64,000 bases of DNA from Enterococcus sp. CSURQ0835 (GCF_902706605.1 NZ_CACSLH010000003.1:78990-142989), one strand, 5' to 3'. Counted from the stretch's first letter, positions 1 to 9,111 are shown. Made by a program: numbers and translations. Notes: generated by a model from the letters alone, not told the origin.

Positions 1-207
1 GTACCACAAACCGCGACTTATGCTTTGAGTAATTCAACGTTAGCCTACGCGATTTTACTTGCTAACAATCCATTACGTGATATCTTAAAAGATAATTTAG
101 CCTTACGTCGCGGAGTGAACACGTTTGAAGGTAAGTTAACGATGGAAGCTGTCGCAAATGATCTAGAAATGGAATACACTGCAATCCATCAATTGATCGA
201 GCTTTAA
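1..207 (+). CDS. ald: Alanine dehydrogenase, C-terminal part (partial)
   Basis: Frame 1 is open from the first base of the window to the TAA at 205-207, so this is the 3' end of a gene whose start lies outside. The 68 residues resemble the C-terminus of alanine dehydrogenase: a VPQTATYALSN segment (VPRTST.ALTN in the family), then NPLRDILKDN and the closing GVNTFEGKLTMEAVA motif (G.NT..G..T..AVA). The enzyme interconverts L-alanine and pyruvate plus ammonia with NAD. A strong intrinsic terminator follows directly. The assignment rests on the tail only; the nucleotide-binding domain is not in view. Confidence 0.75.
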   Translation, partial: VPQTATYALSNSTLAYAILLANNPLRDILKDNLALRRGVNTFEGKLTMEAVANDLEMEYTAIHQLIEL

Positions 208-220
208 GAATAAAACCGAT

Positions 221-256
221 ACTACTAGGCGCTTCATTGCGCCTAGTAGTTTTTTG
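221..256 (+). terminator. Intrinsic terminator after ald
   Basis: Perfect 12-bp stem ACTACTAGGCGC / GCGCCTAGTAGT with a 6-nt loop, followed by a T run. It ends the ald transcript before the next gene on the same strand. Confidence 0.9.
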
Positions 257-297
257 TGTTTTCTATTATACTGGGGAAAATAGCTGGAGGTTTTTTG

Positions 298-1992
298 ATG
301 AAATTTTCTGCGTACCCTTATACTCGACCTGATTTTGCTCACTATCAAGTGACTTTTGATGCCGCCGTAAAAAAATTGACCGCCGCTACTTCAGTTCAGT
401 CAGCTAGCCTTGCGATCGAACAATTGAACCAGTTGCGGCAAACTTTATTTACCCAAGCAAAGTTAGCTTATATTCGTCATTCACTTGATACGAACGATCC
501 CTTTTATGAACAAGAAGATGATTATTGGAACCAGCAGCAACCACGTTTTGACGAATTGCATAACCGATTTTATCGTGCATTAGTAACTTCACCGTTTAAA
601 ACAGAATTAGAAAAAATTTTCCCACCTACCCTTTTTTTATTCAGTGAAGATCAGCTCAAATTAGTCCAGCCCGAAACGATCCCACTAAAGCAACAAGAAA
701 ATGAATGGATCAGTCGTTACACGCGCTTGATTGCTTCTGCTCAGATCGATTTTCGTGGTCAGACTTACACCTTAGCTGAAGTAGCTGCTTTTTTTACTGA
801 TCCTGATCGCTCCGTTCGCAAAGCAGCACAAGCAGCGTATGAACATTTCTTTACTAGCCATGAAACAGAGCTCGATGAGATCTATGACCAGCTCGTTAAA
901 TTGCGCACCGCGATCGCTCGACAAGCCGGTTTTAAAGATTATGTCGCCTACGCCGATGTCGCGATGAATCGCTGGAGCTACACGCGTCAACAGATACAAG
1001 CCTTCCGAAAATTTATTGTGACTGAAGTCGTACCGGTGACGCAAAAACTTTATCAACAACAAGCAAAACGACTAACGTTGGAAGAATTAGAATACTACGA
1101 TCTGCCTTTGCAATTTAAAACTGGTAACCCAAAACCAGTTGCAGATCAAACTGAACTGATCCAACTGGCACAGTCCATGTATCAAGAGCTCTCACCTGAA
1201 ACGGGTAGCTTTTTTCAGCAACTAGTGCAAGCTGAATTGCTAGATCTGACGAGTCATCCCGGCAAGCAAAGTGGCGGCTATTGTGAATACCTTGACAGCT
1301 TTAAAGCACCGTTTATTTTCGCAAATTTTAACGGAACAGCAGATGACATCGACGTGTTGACCCATGAAGCCGGCCACGCTTTTCAAACCAGTCAATCGAC
1401 TTGGATCACGGAACCAGAATTAGTCTTTCCAACTTCTGAAGCAGCTGAGATCCATTCAATGAGTATGGAATTTTTGACTTATCCCTATTTAGATCGCTTT
1501 TTTGCTGAACCAGACAAGTATCGTTTTGCGCACTTAAGCAGCGCGCTGACATTTTTGCCTTATGGCGCCTTAGTAGATCACTTTCAAGAAGCAGTCTACC
1601 AACACCCTGATTGGAGCGCTTCACAGCGTAAAAAGTGCTGGCGAGAACTAGAGCAGCGTTACTGTCCGGAAAAAAATTACCGCACTTCCCCTGCATTGAT
1701 GCGAGGAACGTTTTGGTATCGGCAAGGACATATTTTTGAAGTTCCTTTCTATTATATCGACTATACTTTAGCCCAAGTCTGTGCTTTCCAATTTTTACTC
1801 CGCCACGTGATCGAACAAGACCCGAGTGCTTGGTCAGATTATTTAACTCTCTGTCAATTGGGCGGCAGTCAACCTTTTTTGACCTTACTTGCTAAAAGTC
1901 AGCTAGCTTCGCCGTTTGATTTTACTAAAATGAGCCCACTAATCAAAAAAATCAGTGCTCAATTAGAACAATGGGAAAAGGCAGTTCAATAA
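298..1992 (+). CDS. M3 family oligoendopeptidase
   Basis: A 564-residue zinc metallopeptidase of family M3 (PepF-like). The thermolysin-type motif HEAGH lies at about residue 356, with the third zinc ligand probably the Glu near residue 384 in AAEIHSMSMEF; this matches M3 architecture. Such cytoplasmic enzymes degrade oligopeptides of limited length. The frame is open further upstream, to 256, but the ATG at 298 is preceded by GGAGG at 7 nt and gives the usual family length of about 560 residues, so that start is preferred. It is a single-gene unit bounded by terminators at 221 and 2065. The cleavage specificity cannot be read from the sequence. Confidence 0.9.
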   Translation: MKFSAYPYTRPDFAHYQVTFDAAVKKLTAATSVQSASLAIEQLNQLRQTLFTQAKLAYIRHSLDTNDPFYEQEDDYWNQQQPRFDELHNRFYRALVTSPFKTELEKIFPPTLFLFSEDQLKLVQPETIPLKQQENEWISRYTRLIASAQIDFRGQTYTLAEVAAFFTDPDRSVRKAAQAAYEHFFTSHETELDEIYDQLVKLRTAIARQAGFKDYVAYADVAMNRWSYTRQQIQAFRKFIVTEVVPVTQKLYQQQAKRLTLEELEYYDLPLQFKTGNPKPVADQTELIQLAQSMYQELSPETGSFFQQLVQAELLDLTSHPGKQSGGYCEYLDSFKAPFIFANFNGTADDIDVLTHEAGHAFQTSQSTWITEPELVFPTSEAAEIHSMSMEFLTYPYLDRFFAEPDKYRFAHLSSALTFLPYGALVDHFQEAVYQHPDWSASQRKKCWRELEQRYCPEKNYRTSPALMRGTFWYRQGHIFEVPFYYIDYTLAQVCAFQFLLRHVIEQDPSAWSDYLTLCQLGGSQPFLTLLAKSQLASPFDFTKMSPLIKKISAQLEQWEKAVQ

Positions 1993-2064
1993 ATACCCGC
2001 TGAACTTTCAAGCAATTTTTGATCTTGTCAGCTAAAAACCAAGCGTAAAAAAATAACATTTTTA

Positions 2065-2099
2065 ACTTCAAACTAAAAAATTTAGTTTGAAGTTTTTTT
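2065..2099 (+). terminator. Intrinsic terminator after the M3 peptidase
   Basis: 13-bp perfect stem ACTTCAAACTAAA / TTTAGTTTGAAGT with a 3-nt loop and a run of seven T. Confidence 0.85.
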
Positions 2100-2146
2100 C
2101 GTTTAGCTTATTTATTCATTCAAGATTTGATTCATGAGTCAGCAAC

Positions 2147-2175
2147 TTGAAAAAACATTTCTTTTTCTATAAAAT
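2147..2175 (+). promoter_or_regulatory. Predicted sigma-A promoter of the flippase gene
   Basis: TTGAAA at 2147-2152, a 17-bp spacer and TAAAAT at 2170-2175, about 75 nt before the start codon. Confidence 0.55.
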
Positions 2176-2249
2176 CCTTAAACCTTATTGTAACCCTGCG
2201 AAAGAACGGGTAAAATGTAGAAGAATCTGTTTTGAGAAAGCTGGTAATT

Positions 2250-4004
2250 ATGACTGAAAAAAATAATCAAGCGCTCTTAGAAGAAGACATCCAACCGCCT
2301 TTGTCTCGGATGGAGCGCTATCACAAAAAAGAACGACCCGAACAACCGGTCACCACAGCAAATGAACCAAAGAACCCTCCCACGCCAAAAGCCAAAACGA
2401 ATACCACCCAAGAGACGATGGTCCAAAGCACAGCTTGGCTGACAGTGGGTAATTTATTTTCTCGCCTGCTAGGAGCCGTCTATATCATCCCTTGGTATGC
2501 TTGGATGTACCCTCATAGTGTAGAAGCGAATTATTTATTTTCTAAAGGTTACAATGTTTACGCCCTGTTTCTGATGATCTCAACGGCTGGAATCCCGGCC
2601 GCTGTCGCGAAACAAACGGCTCGCTACAATGCCATGAACGAGTACGGGTTGAGCAAACAGCTACTGTATTATACCGTTCGGATCATGTTAGTGGCGGGTT
2701 TCTTATGTACGTTGCTGATGTTTTTTGGCGCTCCCTTACTTTCCCAAGGCAATCCGGCCTTAGTTCCGGTCATGCGTTCGTTGAGTATCGTCTTACTCAT
2801 ATTTCCAGCTATGAGTGTTTTGCGAGGCTTTTTCCAAGGAAACAACGAGATGAAGCCATACGCGTTGTCTCAGATCATTGAACAGATCGCCCGAGTGGCT
2901 TATATTTTGATCACGGGCTTTGTCGTGATGCGCGTGTTAAACGGCAATTATAAAACGGCGGTCGTCCATGCGACGTTTGCTGCCTTTATCGGGGTTGCCT
3001 TTGCGTTAGCCGTCTTATTGCTCTCGTTGTGGAAACGGCGCCTTGTCTTTCAAGAATTGGAAAAAGAAAGTCGCAATGAGCTGACTTTTTCTGGTCGCCA
3101 ACTCGTCATTCAAATGGTTCGTCAAGCGATTCCGTTTATCGTGATCGGCAGTGGGATCAGTATTTTTAAATTGATCGATCAATATTCATTTGAAAAAATC
3201 ATGTCTGTCGTAACGAATTTTTCAGCGGCTAAAAATGCGGAACTGTTTACCTTGCTCTCACCTAACCCGGACAAATTAACGATGGTGGTGATCGCGATGG
3301 GAACTTCCATGGCGACAGCTGGTCTACCTTTGATCACAGAAAAATTCAACCAACGGGATCATAAAGGTCTGTCAGCTTTAGCATCAAACAATTTCCAATT
3401 GTTTTTCTTTATCATGATGCCTGCTACGATCGGGATGATGGTCTTAGCATATCCGCTAAACACTTTATTTTACAGTCCTGACCCCGTCGGCTCCAAACTG
3501 TTAGCCGCTAATTGTCTATTGGGGATCATGATGGGTCTTTTCATGGTTTGTTCGACGATGTTCCAAGGACTCGATGGCAACCGTAAAGCCGTCGTATTCT
3601 TACTCGTTGGGATTTTAGTAAAACTGATCGTCCAAGCACCGCTGATTTTTATTTTCCATGCTTACGGTCCGCTCTTAGCAAGTTTCGTTGGATTATTAGT
3701 GTCTAACTTATTCATTTTAGACCAGATCCATGTCATCACAGCCTTTCCTTTACGCGCCACTTTAAAATCGATCAGCAAGATCATTGGGATGGCACTTTTG
3801 ATGGGACTCGTTGCGTTGCTCGTTCGGTTTGGTGTAAGCCTAGTACTGAGCTCTGATTCGAAGTTCCAATCGATGATTGAGATCTTGATTGTCGCGGCCG
3901 CTGGTGGTTTGACTTACATCGTGATCGCACTGAAAACTCGTATCGCAGATCAACTCCTCGGTGCCAAGGTCAGTCGGATTCGAAAACTATTACACATTTC
4001 ATAA
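2250..4004 (+). CDS. MOP-superfamily lipid/oligosaccharide flippase
   Basis: A 584-residue polytopic membrane protein of the MurJ/SpoVB/Wzx-like branch of the MOP superfamily. The first 60 or so residues are hydrophilic and Lys/Pro-rich, then about 14 hydrophobic segments follow, starting with WLTVGNLFSRLLGAVYIIPW. Family members move lipid-linked cell-wall precursors (lipid II or glycans) across the membrane; YtgP-type homologues do this for lipid II in Firmicutes. That role is an inference here. An upstream TTG at 2232 is in frame but has no Shine-Dalgarno sequence; the ATG at 2250 follows GAGAAAG and is preferred. It is monocistronic, ending in a bidirectional terminator. Confidence 0.8.
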   Translation: MTEKNNQALLEEDIQPPLSRMERYHKKERPEQPVTTANEPKNPPTPKAKTNTTQETMVQSTAWLTVGNLFSRLLGAVYIIPWYAWMYPHSVEANYLFSKGYNVYALFLMISTAGIPAAVAKQTARYNAMNEYGLSKQLLYYTVRIMLVAGFLCTLLMFFGAPLLSQGNPALVPVMRSLSIVLLIFPAMSVLRGFFQGNNEMKPYALSQIIEQIARVAYILITGFVVMRVLNGNYKTAVVHATFAAFIGVAFALAVLLLSLWKRRLVFQELEKESRNELTFSGRQLVIQMVRQAIPFIVIGSGISIFKLIDQYSFEKIMSVVTNFSAAKNAELFTLLSPNPDKLTMVVIAMGTSMATAGLPLITEKFNQRDHKGLSALASNNFQLFFFIMMPATIGMMVLAYPLNTLFYSPDPVGSKLLAANCLLGIMMGLFMVCSTMFQGLDGNRKAVVFLLVGILVKLIVQAPLIFIFHAYGPLLASFVGLLVSNLFILDQIHVITAFPLRATLKSISKIIGMALLMGLVALLVRFGVSLVLSSDSKFQSMIEILIVAAAGGLTYIVIALKTRIADQLLGAKVSRIRKLLHIS

Positions 4005-4045
4005 AAAAATGACCTGTCAGAAATTTTTTCTGGCAGGTCATTTTT
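4005..4045. terminator. Bidirectional terminator between convergent genes
   Basis: TGACCTGTCAG / CTGGCAGGTCA stem flanked by A-rich and T-rich arms on both sides. It serves the flippase gene (+) and the converging editing-protein gene (-). Confidence 0.85.
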
Positions 4046-4520
4046 AATTTTCAAAATAAAGTGGCTGGTAGCCGTAGTGAGTCAAAAAGCGTTCAAAATC
4101 AGTAAAAGCTAAGACGACCGTTGCCGTATTGAGATTTGGATGAAAGCCAATTTTTTGATTGCGATCGATCGCTTGCTCGATTACGACTGTGATTTGTCGC
4201 TGCTGATCACAAGGCAATGCAAGTGGTGTTACGGAGCCTTTTGTCAAACCTAATAAATCAAATAGCCGCTTTTCCGAAGCAAAGCTCAAATGTTTTTCAC
4301 CTAGTTGTGTCGCTAGCTTTTTTAAATCTAATCGCTGCTGACTACGGCAAATGACCAAATAATCCTTTTTCGTAGTTTTTCCTTTTAACAATAAATTTTT
4401 GACTTCGGTGCCGTCAATTACAAAATCGATCTCCGATACTGTGAAAACAGCTGGATGTTCTACCACGTGATAAGCAATCCCTAACTGATCTAAATTTTGA
4501 TAGACAACTTGTTTTTCCAT
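4044..4520 (-). CDS. YbaK/ProX-type aminoacyl-tRNA editing domain protein
   Basis: 158 residues, the size of a free-standing editing domain of the YbaK/ProX superfamily. The pattern HPAVFTV near the N-terminus, KNLLLKGK around residue 43 and GFHPN.NTATVVLA near residue 128 is typical of the prolyl-tRNA-synthetase-associated subgroup (PrdX/ProXp-ala), which clears mischarged Ala-tRNA(Pro). Such proteins are cytoplasmic and act in trans to ProRS. The start ATG follows GGAGGTGGGCC. The next gene upstream on this strand (cobalamin adenosyltransferase) ends 43 nt away, so co-transcription is possible. Which misacylated tRNA is used is inferred from the motif only. Confidence 0.8.
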   Translation of the reverse strand: MEKQVVYQNLDQLGIAYHVVEHPAVFTVSEIDFVIDGTEVKNLLLKGKTTKKDYLVICRSQQRLDLKKLATQLGEKHLSFASEKRLFDLLGLTKGSVTPLALPCDQQRQITVVIEQAIDRNQKIGFHPNLNTATVVLAFTDFERFLTHYGYQPLYFEN

Positions 4521-4563
4521 GGCCCACCTCCAAAGTTAGCGTACCATAAGCAATAGAAAATCA

Positions 4564-5124
4564 TCAATGAAAAACTTTTCCAGCTCGTTCATAAAATGGT
4601 TCTGAAACTCCAGCTTGTTGGTTGATATACCGAGCTAAAACAAAAAATAAATCAGATAAGCGATTCAAAACTTTATAGGCTTGCTCATTGTATGGCTCTC
4701 CTGCTGTCACAAGTTCTGTTGTTTCCCGCTCTGCTCGTCGCGTGACCGTCCGCAAAATATGAAAGTGACTCGCAACTAAGTGACCGCCAGGTAAAATAAA
4801 TTTTTCAATCGGTGTCACTTGAGTACTATATTGATCGATCATTTTTTCCACTGCAGTCAACTCTTTTTTCGTTACGATGTAAGACGCATCTTTTGCTGGA
4901 TTGGCCAGGTCCGTTCCGACATCAAATAATAAAACTTGAAGCGCAGTGAGTTGAGCTTTCAATTCAACAAATTGCGAATCTAACTCACTGATGATACTTC
5001 CCAACCACGCATTAGCTTCATCAACACTGCCATACGCACTCACTCGTGGACTATTTTTAGGGACACGTGTGCCACCGATCAAAGCAGTTTTTCCACGATC
5101 CCCACTTTTCGTATAAACTTTCAT
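4564..5124 (-). CDS. pduO: PduO-type cob(I)alamin adenosyltransferase
   Basis: 186 residues beginning KVYTKSGDRGKTALIGG, the ATP-binding N-terminal signature of the PduO/MMAB family, followed by SAYGSVDEANAWLG and the late RTVTRRAERET segment that supplies conserved Arg residues. The enzyme transfers the 5'-deoxyadenosyl group of ATP to cob(I)alamin to make adenosylcobalamin. It starts 9 nt after the stop codon of the class II ribonucleotide reductase gene, and its Shine-Dalgarno sequence overlaps that TAG. The pair therefore forms an operon in which this enzyme makes the cofactor the reductase uses. No ethanolamine or propanediol genes are nearby, which supports the reductase as the client. 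Confidence 0.93.
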   Translation of the reverse strand: MKVYTKSGDRGKTALIGGTRVPKNSPRVSAYGSVDEANAWLGSIISELDSQFVELKAQLTALQVLLFDVGTDLANPAKDASYIVTKKELTAVEKMIDQYSTQVTPIEKFILPGGHLVASHFHILRTVTRRAERETTELVTAGEPYNEQAYKVLNRLSDLFFVLARYINQQAGVSEPFYERAGKVFH

Positions 5125-5133
5125 AAGCTCCTC

Positions 5134-7635
5134 CTATAAACCACATTTTAATTGCACTTTACAATTGGTACAAGTACTGCAGCCGCCAATTTCTTCAATC
5201 GTCCCTTGATGACAAATCGGACAGATCTCCCCGTCTTCGATCTCTGAAACGGTTACGACTTGTCCAGCTGACAGCTTAGAATCAAATGCTGGTGTAGCAG
5301 TTTCATTTTCTTCAGCTGTTAAAGTCAAAACTTGTGAATCTCGGCTGCCATCCACATACACCGTCCCTCCTTTAGCTCCGCCACGATATAATGCTTGATA
5401 GATTTTGGCCACTTGTGGGACTTGATACCCTTTTGGTGCATTCACTGTTTTAGAAATCGAGCTATCGACCCAGCGTTGGATCGTACATTGCACACTGACA
5501 TGTGCTTCAGGAGACAATTCCATCGCTGAAACAAAAAATTCTGGTAACTCAGCTGGATCTGCAGTCGGCTGGTTTGCGAGATACTCTTCTACGATCGCGG
5601 CATTGACTTCAATGAATTTTCCTAAGCGGCCACTGCGGAAGTACGAGAATGAGAAATAAGGTTCTAGTCCCGTTGCAACCCCCACCATCGTACCAGTTGA
5701 ACCCGTGGGAGCCACCGTCAATAAATGTGAATTTCGGATCCCATATTTTAAAATATCTGCTTTGATATCAGCTGGCATTTTTTTCATATAACCAGTAGTA
5801 ATAAATTTTTCTCGTAACTGATGCGTCTGCTCCGTCGTTTGCCCCACTAAGAAAGGAAAACTACCTTTTTCTTTTGCTAGTTCGATCGACGTACGATAAG
5901 CAGTCGTTGCGATCGTTTCAAATACTTGGTCGACTAACGCATTTCCGTCTGTTGAGCCATAAACCTTTTCACAGTAAATCAACAGATCCGCTAAGCCCAT
6001 CACTCCTAATCCGATTCGACGTTCGCCTTTTGCTTGCTGTTCATTTTTTTCAAAAAAGTACGGCGTTGCATCGATCACATCATCTTGGAAACGCACGCTC
6101 GTGGCAACAATTTTCGCTAATTTTTCAAAATCGACGGTGTGCGTAGTGCGATCAACGACGTTAGCCAAATTGATCGCCGCAAGATTGCAAACAGCATACG
6201 GAGTCAACGGTTGTTCGCCGCACGGATTGGTGGCAACGACTTTTTGTCCGTAAGCAGTAGCATTGGTCATTTCGTTTGCGTTGTCGATAAAGAAAATCCC
6301 CGGCTCAGCTGAATAAGTAGCGCAATAGGTGATCAGATCCCAGAGTTCACGGGCTTTGATCGTTTGATAAACTTTGACTTGGCGACCGGTTTTTTCCCAC
6401 TCGCGCACATCACCGCATTCAGCCCAATTTGCATCGTAATCTTCCATCGCTGCAGCATCATAACTTTCAACAGCTGGAAAACGCAATTGGTATGTTTGGT
6501 CTTGCTCAACGGCAGTCATAAATTCTTTCGTCAAACAGACGGAGATATTTGCTCCAGACAAAAAGTCAGGCTCTTTGACCGTGTACGTTCCGCCATCAAG
6601 TAATTTTTGCTGCAGTTTTGCAAGTGCTGGATTATCCTTTAATGAAAGTTCTGTTGCCTGCGCGGTGACTTGTTGATAAAGCGCACGTTCAGAGTCTGTC
6701 AAGGGTGTAAACGTCAATTTTTGTTGTGCCAACTGCCGGACAGTTTCACTTGTAGTCGTTACAATCAAATGGCGCAAAACATTGGAATTTTGGATCTTTG
6801 CAATGATAAATTCAAAAATATCTGGATGCCAGTCTGCTAACATGATCATCTGCGCGCCGCGACGGCTTCCGCCTTGTTCGACTAAATTCGTGAGGTTAGC
6901 TAAGTCATTCAACCAAGAAACTGCACCCGATGATTTTCCATTTACGCCGTGGACGATCGCCGCATGAGGTCGCAACGTTGAGCCATTGGTGCCGACACCA
7001 CCGCCCCGACTCATGATCTCCATGACTTCTTGCCGATGTTTTGCCAGCCCGCCCCGCGAATCGTGGATAAACGGCATCACGAAACAATTGAAATACGTCA
7101 CTTCTGAATCCGTTCCGGCACCATACAAGACTCGGCCAGCTGGGATCAAGTTTTGTTCCACTAAGTGATGGTAAAATCGTTTAAATGTTTTGGTTTGATC
7201 CGTTCGTTCTTGACTAGCGATCCCATGAGCGACGCGTTTTGCGATCTGTTCATAATAAAGCTCGAGTGGTTTTTCGACTTCCACTCGGTTGCGGATCACG
7301 CGTCCAGTCGCCGCTTCTTTTAAGTCAGTCAAGGCCGTTCGAAATTCTGTTTCGACTTCGATTTGAAGTTTATCCTCAGCTAACAAGGCAACTACCTGCC
7401 CGATCCCTCGTGCTGGGTATTGGGGATCAGCGTGAGTCGTCAAGACGACTAGATCTCCTACTTCAATCGTTTCCCCTGTTGGATCTTTTGCGGCATAACG
7501 ATCTAACATGATCAAGCGTGAGATCCCTTCAAATGTCATTTTCATTCCTGCTTCGATCGGAAAAAGTGCCGGAAATTTTTCGATAACAGAATTTATTTTT
7601 TTGCTGCTATTTGTTAATTGAACTTGACTCAACAC
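5134..7635 (-). CDS. nrdJ: Class II (adenosylcobalamin-dependent) ribonucleotide reductase
   Basis: About 833 residues. NPCGEQPL carries the thiyl-radical Cys, with its Asn and Glu partners. The redox pair is the Cys of TYFNCFVMP (about residue 184) and that of AVCNLAAINL. VAPTGSTGTMVG is the phosphate-binding region, and a C-terminal Cys cluster (CPICHQG...CSTCTNC) likely binds zinc and re-reduces the active site. The enzyme makes deoxynucleotides without oxygen dependence. The frame opens at GTG 7641, but AAGGAG lies only 1 nt from that codon; GTG at 7635 (5-nt spacing) or TTG at 7632 fits better. Two NrdR boxes overlap the promoter. The adenosyltransferase gene follows in the same operon. 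Confidence 0.95.
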   Translation of the reverse strand: MLSQVQLTNSSKKINSVIEKFPALFPIEAGMKMTFEGISRLIMLDRYAAKDPTGETIEVGDLVVLTTHADPQYPARGIGQVVALLAEDKLQIEVETEFRTALTDLKEAATGRVIRNRVEVEKPLELYYEQIAKRVAHGIASQERTDQTKTFKRFYHHLVEQNLIPAGRVLYGAGTDSEVTYFNCFVMPFIHDSRGGLAKHRQEVMEIMSRGGGVGTNGSTLRPHAAIVHGVNGKSSGAVSWLNDLANLTNLVEQGGSRRGAQMIMLADWHPDIFEFIIAKIQNSNVLRHLIVTTTSETVRQLAQQKLTFTPLTDSERALYQQVTAQATELSLKDNPALAKLQQKLLDGGTYTVKEPDFLSGANISVCLTKEFMTAVEQDQTYQLRFPAVESYDAAAMEDYDANWAECGDVREWEKTGRQVKVYQTIKARELWDLITYCATYSAEPGIFFIDNANEMTNATAYGQKVVATNPCGEQPLTPYAVCNLAAINLANVVDRTTHTVDFEKLAKIVATSVRFQDDVIDATPYFFEKNEQQAKGERRIGLGVMGLADLLIYCEKVYGSTDGNALVDQVFETIATTAYRTSIELAKEKGSFPFLVGQTTEQTHQLREKFITTGYMKKMPADIKADILKYGIRNSHLLTVAPTGSTGTMVGVATGLEPYFSFSYFRSGRLGKFIEVNAAIVEEYLANQPTADPAELPEFFVSAMELSPEAHVSVQCTIQRWVDSSISKTVNAPKGYQVPQVAKIYQALYRGGAKGGTVYVDGSRDSQVLTLTAEENETATPAFDSKLSAGQVVTVSEIEDGEICPICHQGTIEEIGGCSTCTNCKVQLKCGL

Positions 7636-7643
7636 GTCCACTC

Positions 7644-7697
7644 CTTCTAGATATTGTGTTCGAGTTGTATTATCCTGCTAGATATTGTGGATTTCAA
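7644..7697 (-). promoter_or_regulatory. nrdJ promoter with two NrdR boxes
   Basis: On the minus strand TTGAAA (7692-7697), a 17-bp spacer and GATAAT (7669-7674) form a good sigma-A promoter. Two copies of ACACAATATCTAG-type sequence, at 7675-7690 and 7644-7659, match one half of the NrdR box (acaCwAtATaTwGtgt) perfectly and the other half partly. Their centres are 31 bp apart, the usual three-turn spacing of paired NrdR boxes. Box 2 fills the -35/-10 spacer and box 1 lies over the transcription start and touches the ribosome binding site, so NrdR binding should block initiation. Confidence 0.8.
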
Positions 7698-7780
7698 GAG
7701 TTGTATTTCAAATTTTTTTGTGGTACGGTGAGAATCATTTTCAATTGAGTAGTACTTTTTATTTCCATTGCACCCAGTCA

Positions 7781-7854
7781 AAAAACCGACTGAAGATTGA
7801 AGTCCCCACAAAAGTCTAACTTTTTTTAGGGGCTTCAGATCCCAGCCGGTTTTT
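7781..7854 (-). terminator. Intrinsic terminator after the trans-sulfuration gene
   Basis: Long imperfect hairpin: outer arms AAAAACCGACTG / CAGCCGGTTTTT and inner GAAGTCCCC / GGGGCTTC. The minus strand ends in a T run. It may also stop opposing transcription. Confidence 0.7.
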
Positions 7855-7865
7855 GAAAACTACAT

Positions 7866-9026
7866 TTAATGGACTGTTTGTTTTACGGAAACTTTTGCTA
7901 GTGCTTGTTTTAAATCAGCGATCAGATCTTCTGTGTCTTCGATCCCAACTGATAAGCGCAGCAAGCCTTCTGTCACGCCTTGTTTTTCACGTTCTGCTTT
8001 TGGCACGCAAGCATGGCTCATGGTGACAGGATATGATAAGATCGATTCCACCCCACCTAAGCTCACCGCTGCAATCGGGATTTTCAACGCTTCGGCAAAC
8101 GTAAAGACTGCTGCTTGATCGGCTAGCTCAAATGATAAAACTGCTCCGCCAGAAGTTGCCTGTCTTTGTTGGATCTGATAACCAGGATGACTTTTCAAGC
8201 CAGGGTAGTGGACTGTTTTAACAGCTGGATGAGCCGCTAATAACTCACTGATTTGCTGCGCACTTTTTGCACTTTGTTCCATACGTAAACCGAGTGTCTT
8301 CATTCCACGCATGATCAGCCAGCAATCTTCAACCCCCAAGATCCCGCCTAAAACTTTTTGCTGTAAAGCAACTTGTTGTGCTAATACTTCATCATTGGTG
8401 ATCACCAAGCCTGCGACTACATCGCTATGACCATTGATAAACTTCGTCGCACTGTGGATCACAAGATCAACTCCGAGTTCCAGTGGTTTTTGAAACTGCG
8501 GTGTCATAAACGTATTGTCAATGATCGTCAGTAAGTCGTGTCGGCGTGCGATAGCGACAACGTCATTAATATCGGTGACTTGTAACAACGGATTTGACGG
8601 TGTTTCTAAATACAAAGCTTTCGTATTTGGTTGAATCGCTTCTTCCCAAGCAGCCAAATCAGTCTCATCGACAAACGTCACCTCGATTCCAAAACGATTT
8701 AGCACTTCATTGACTAGCTGGAAGGTCCCGCCATAAATACTCTTACACAACACGAGATGGTCGCCTTGGCTAAAGCTCAATAAAACAGCAGAAATCGCAC
8801 TCATCCCCGATGCAAAAGCCGTTGCGAACTGTCCGCCTTCAATCGCTGCGATCCCAGCTTCTAACGCGTGCCGAGTCGGATTGCCAAACCGAGAATACGT
8901 GTAAGGCTGACTGTCTTTAATTGACGCTTGGCTAAAGGTTGAACATTGATAAAGCGGAATCGAAGAGGCTCCCGTCGTCTCATCGAACACAGGATAACCA
9001 TGAATTAATTTAGTATTGTCTTTCAT
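7866..9026 (-). CDS. Cys/Met metabolism PLP-dependent enzyme (cystathionine synthase/lyase family)
   Basis: 386 residues, full length for the MetB/MetC fold-type I family. Visible signatures are the YSRFGNPTR segment, AFASGMSAI, the DNTFMTP motif and the PLP lysine in HSATKFINGHSD. The enzyme joins or splits cystathionine (gamma-synthase, beta-lyase or gamma-lyase), linking cysteine and methionine metabolism. Substrate preference cannot be settled from these motifs. It is a single gene; the ATG follows AAGGAG. The upstream region holds a near-consensus cre-like sequence at 9098-9111. Confidence 0.88.
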   Translation of the reverse strand: MKDNTKLIHGYPVFDETTGASSIPLYQCSTFSQASIKDSQPYTYSRFGNPTRHALEAGIAAIEGGQFATAFASGMSAISAVLLSFSQGDHLVLCKSIYGGTFQLVNEVLNRFGIEVTFVDETDLAAWEEAIQPNTKALYLETPSNPLLQVTDINDVVAIARRHDLLTIIDNTFMTPQFQKPLELGVDLVIHSATKFINGHSDVVAGLVITNDEVLAQQVALQQKVLGGILGVEDCWLIMRGMKTLGLRMEQSAKSAQQISELLAAHPAVKTVHYPGLKSHPGYQIQQRQATSGGAVLSFELADQAAVFTFAEALKIPIAAVSLGGVESILSYPVTMSHACVPKAEREKQGVTEGLLRLSVGIEDTEDLIADLKQALAKVSVKQTVH

Positions 9027-9097
9027 TAACTAATCGCTCCTTTGATCAGAAATTTCGGCTAGCACACTAACCTTGCTCTTCAATCTTAACATATATT

Positions 9098-9111
9098 TGA
9101 AAGCGTTTTAA
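9098..9111. promoter_or_regulatory. Possible CcpA (cre-like) site upstream of the trans-sulfuration gene
   Basis: TGAAAGCGTTTTAA agrees with the cre consensus TGNAANCGNTNNCA except at the conserved C near the end. It lies about 75 nt upstream of the start codon. The evidence is the match only. Confidence 0.3.

Noticed and set aside
7642..7780. Cobalamin riboswitch upstream of nrdJ
   Set aside because: The leader is too short, and no B12-box was seen; the region is filled by the promoter and NrdR boxes.
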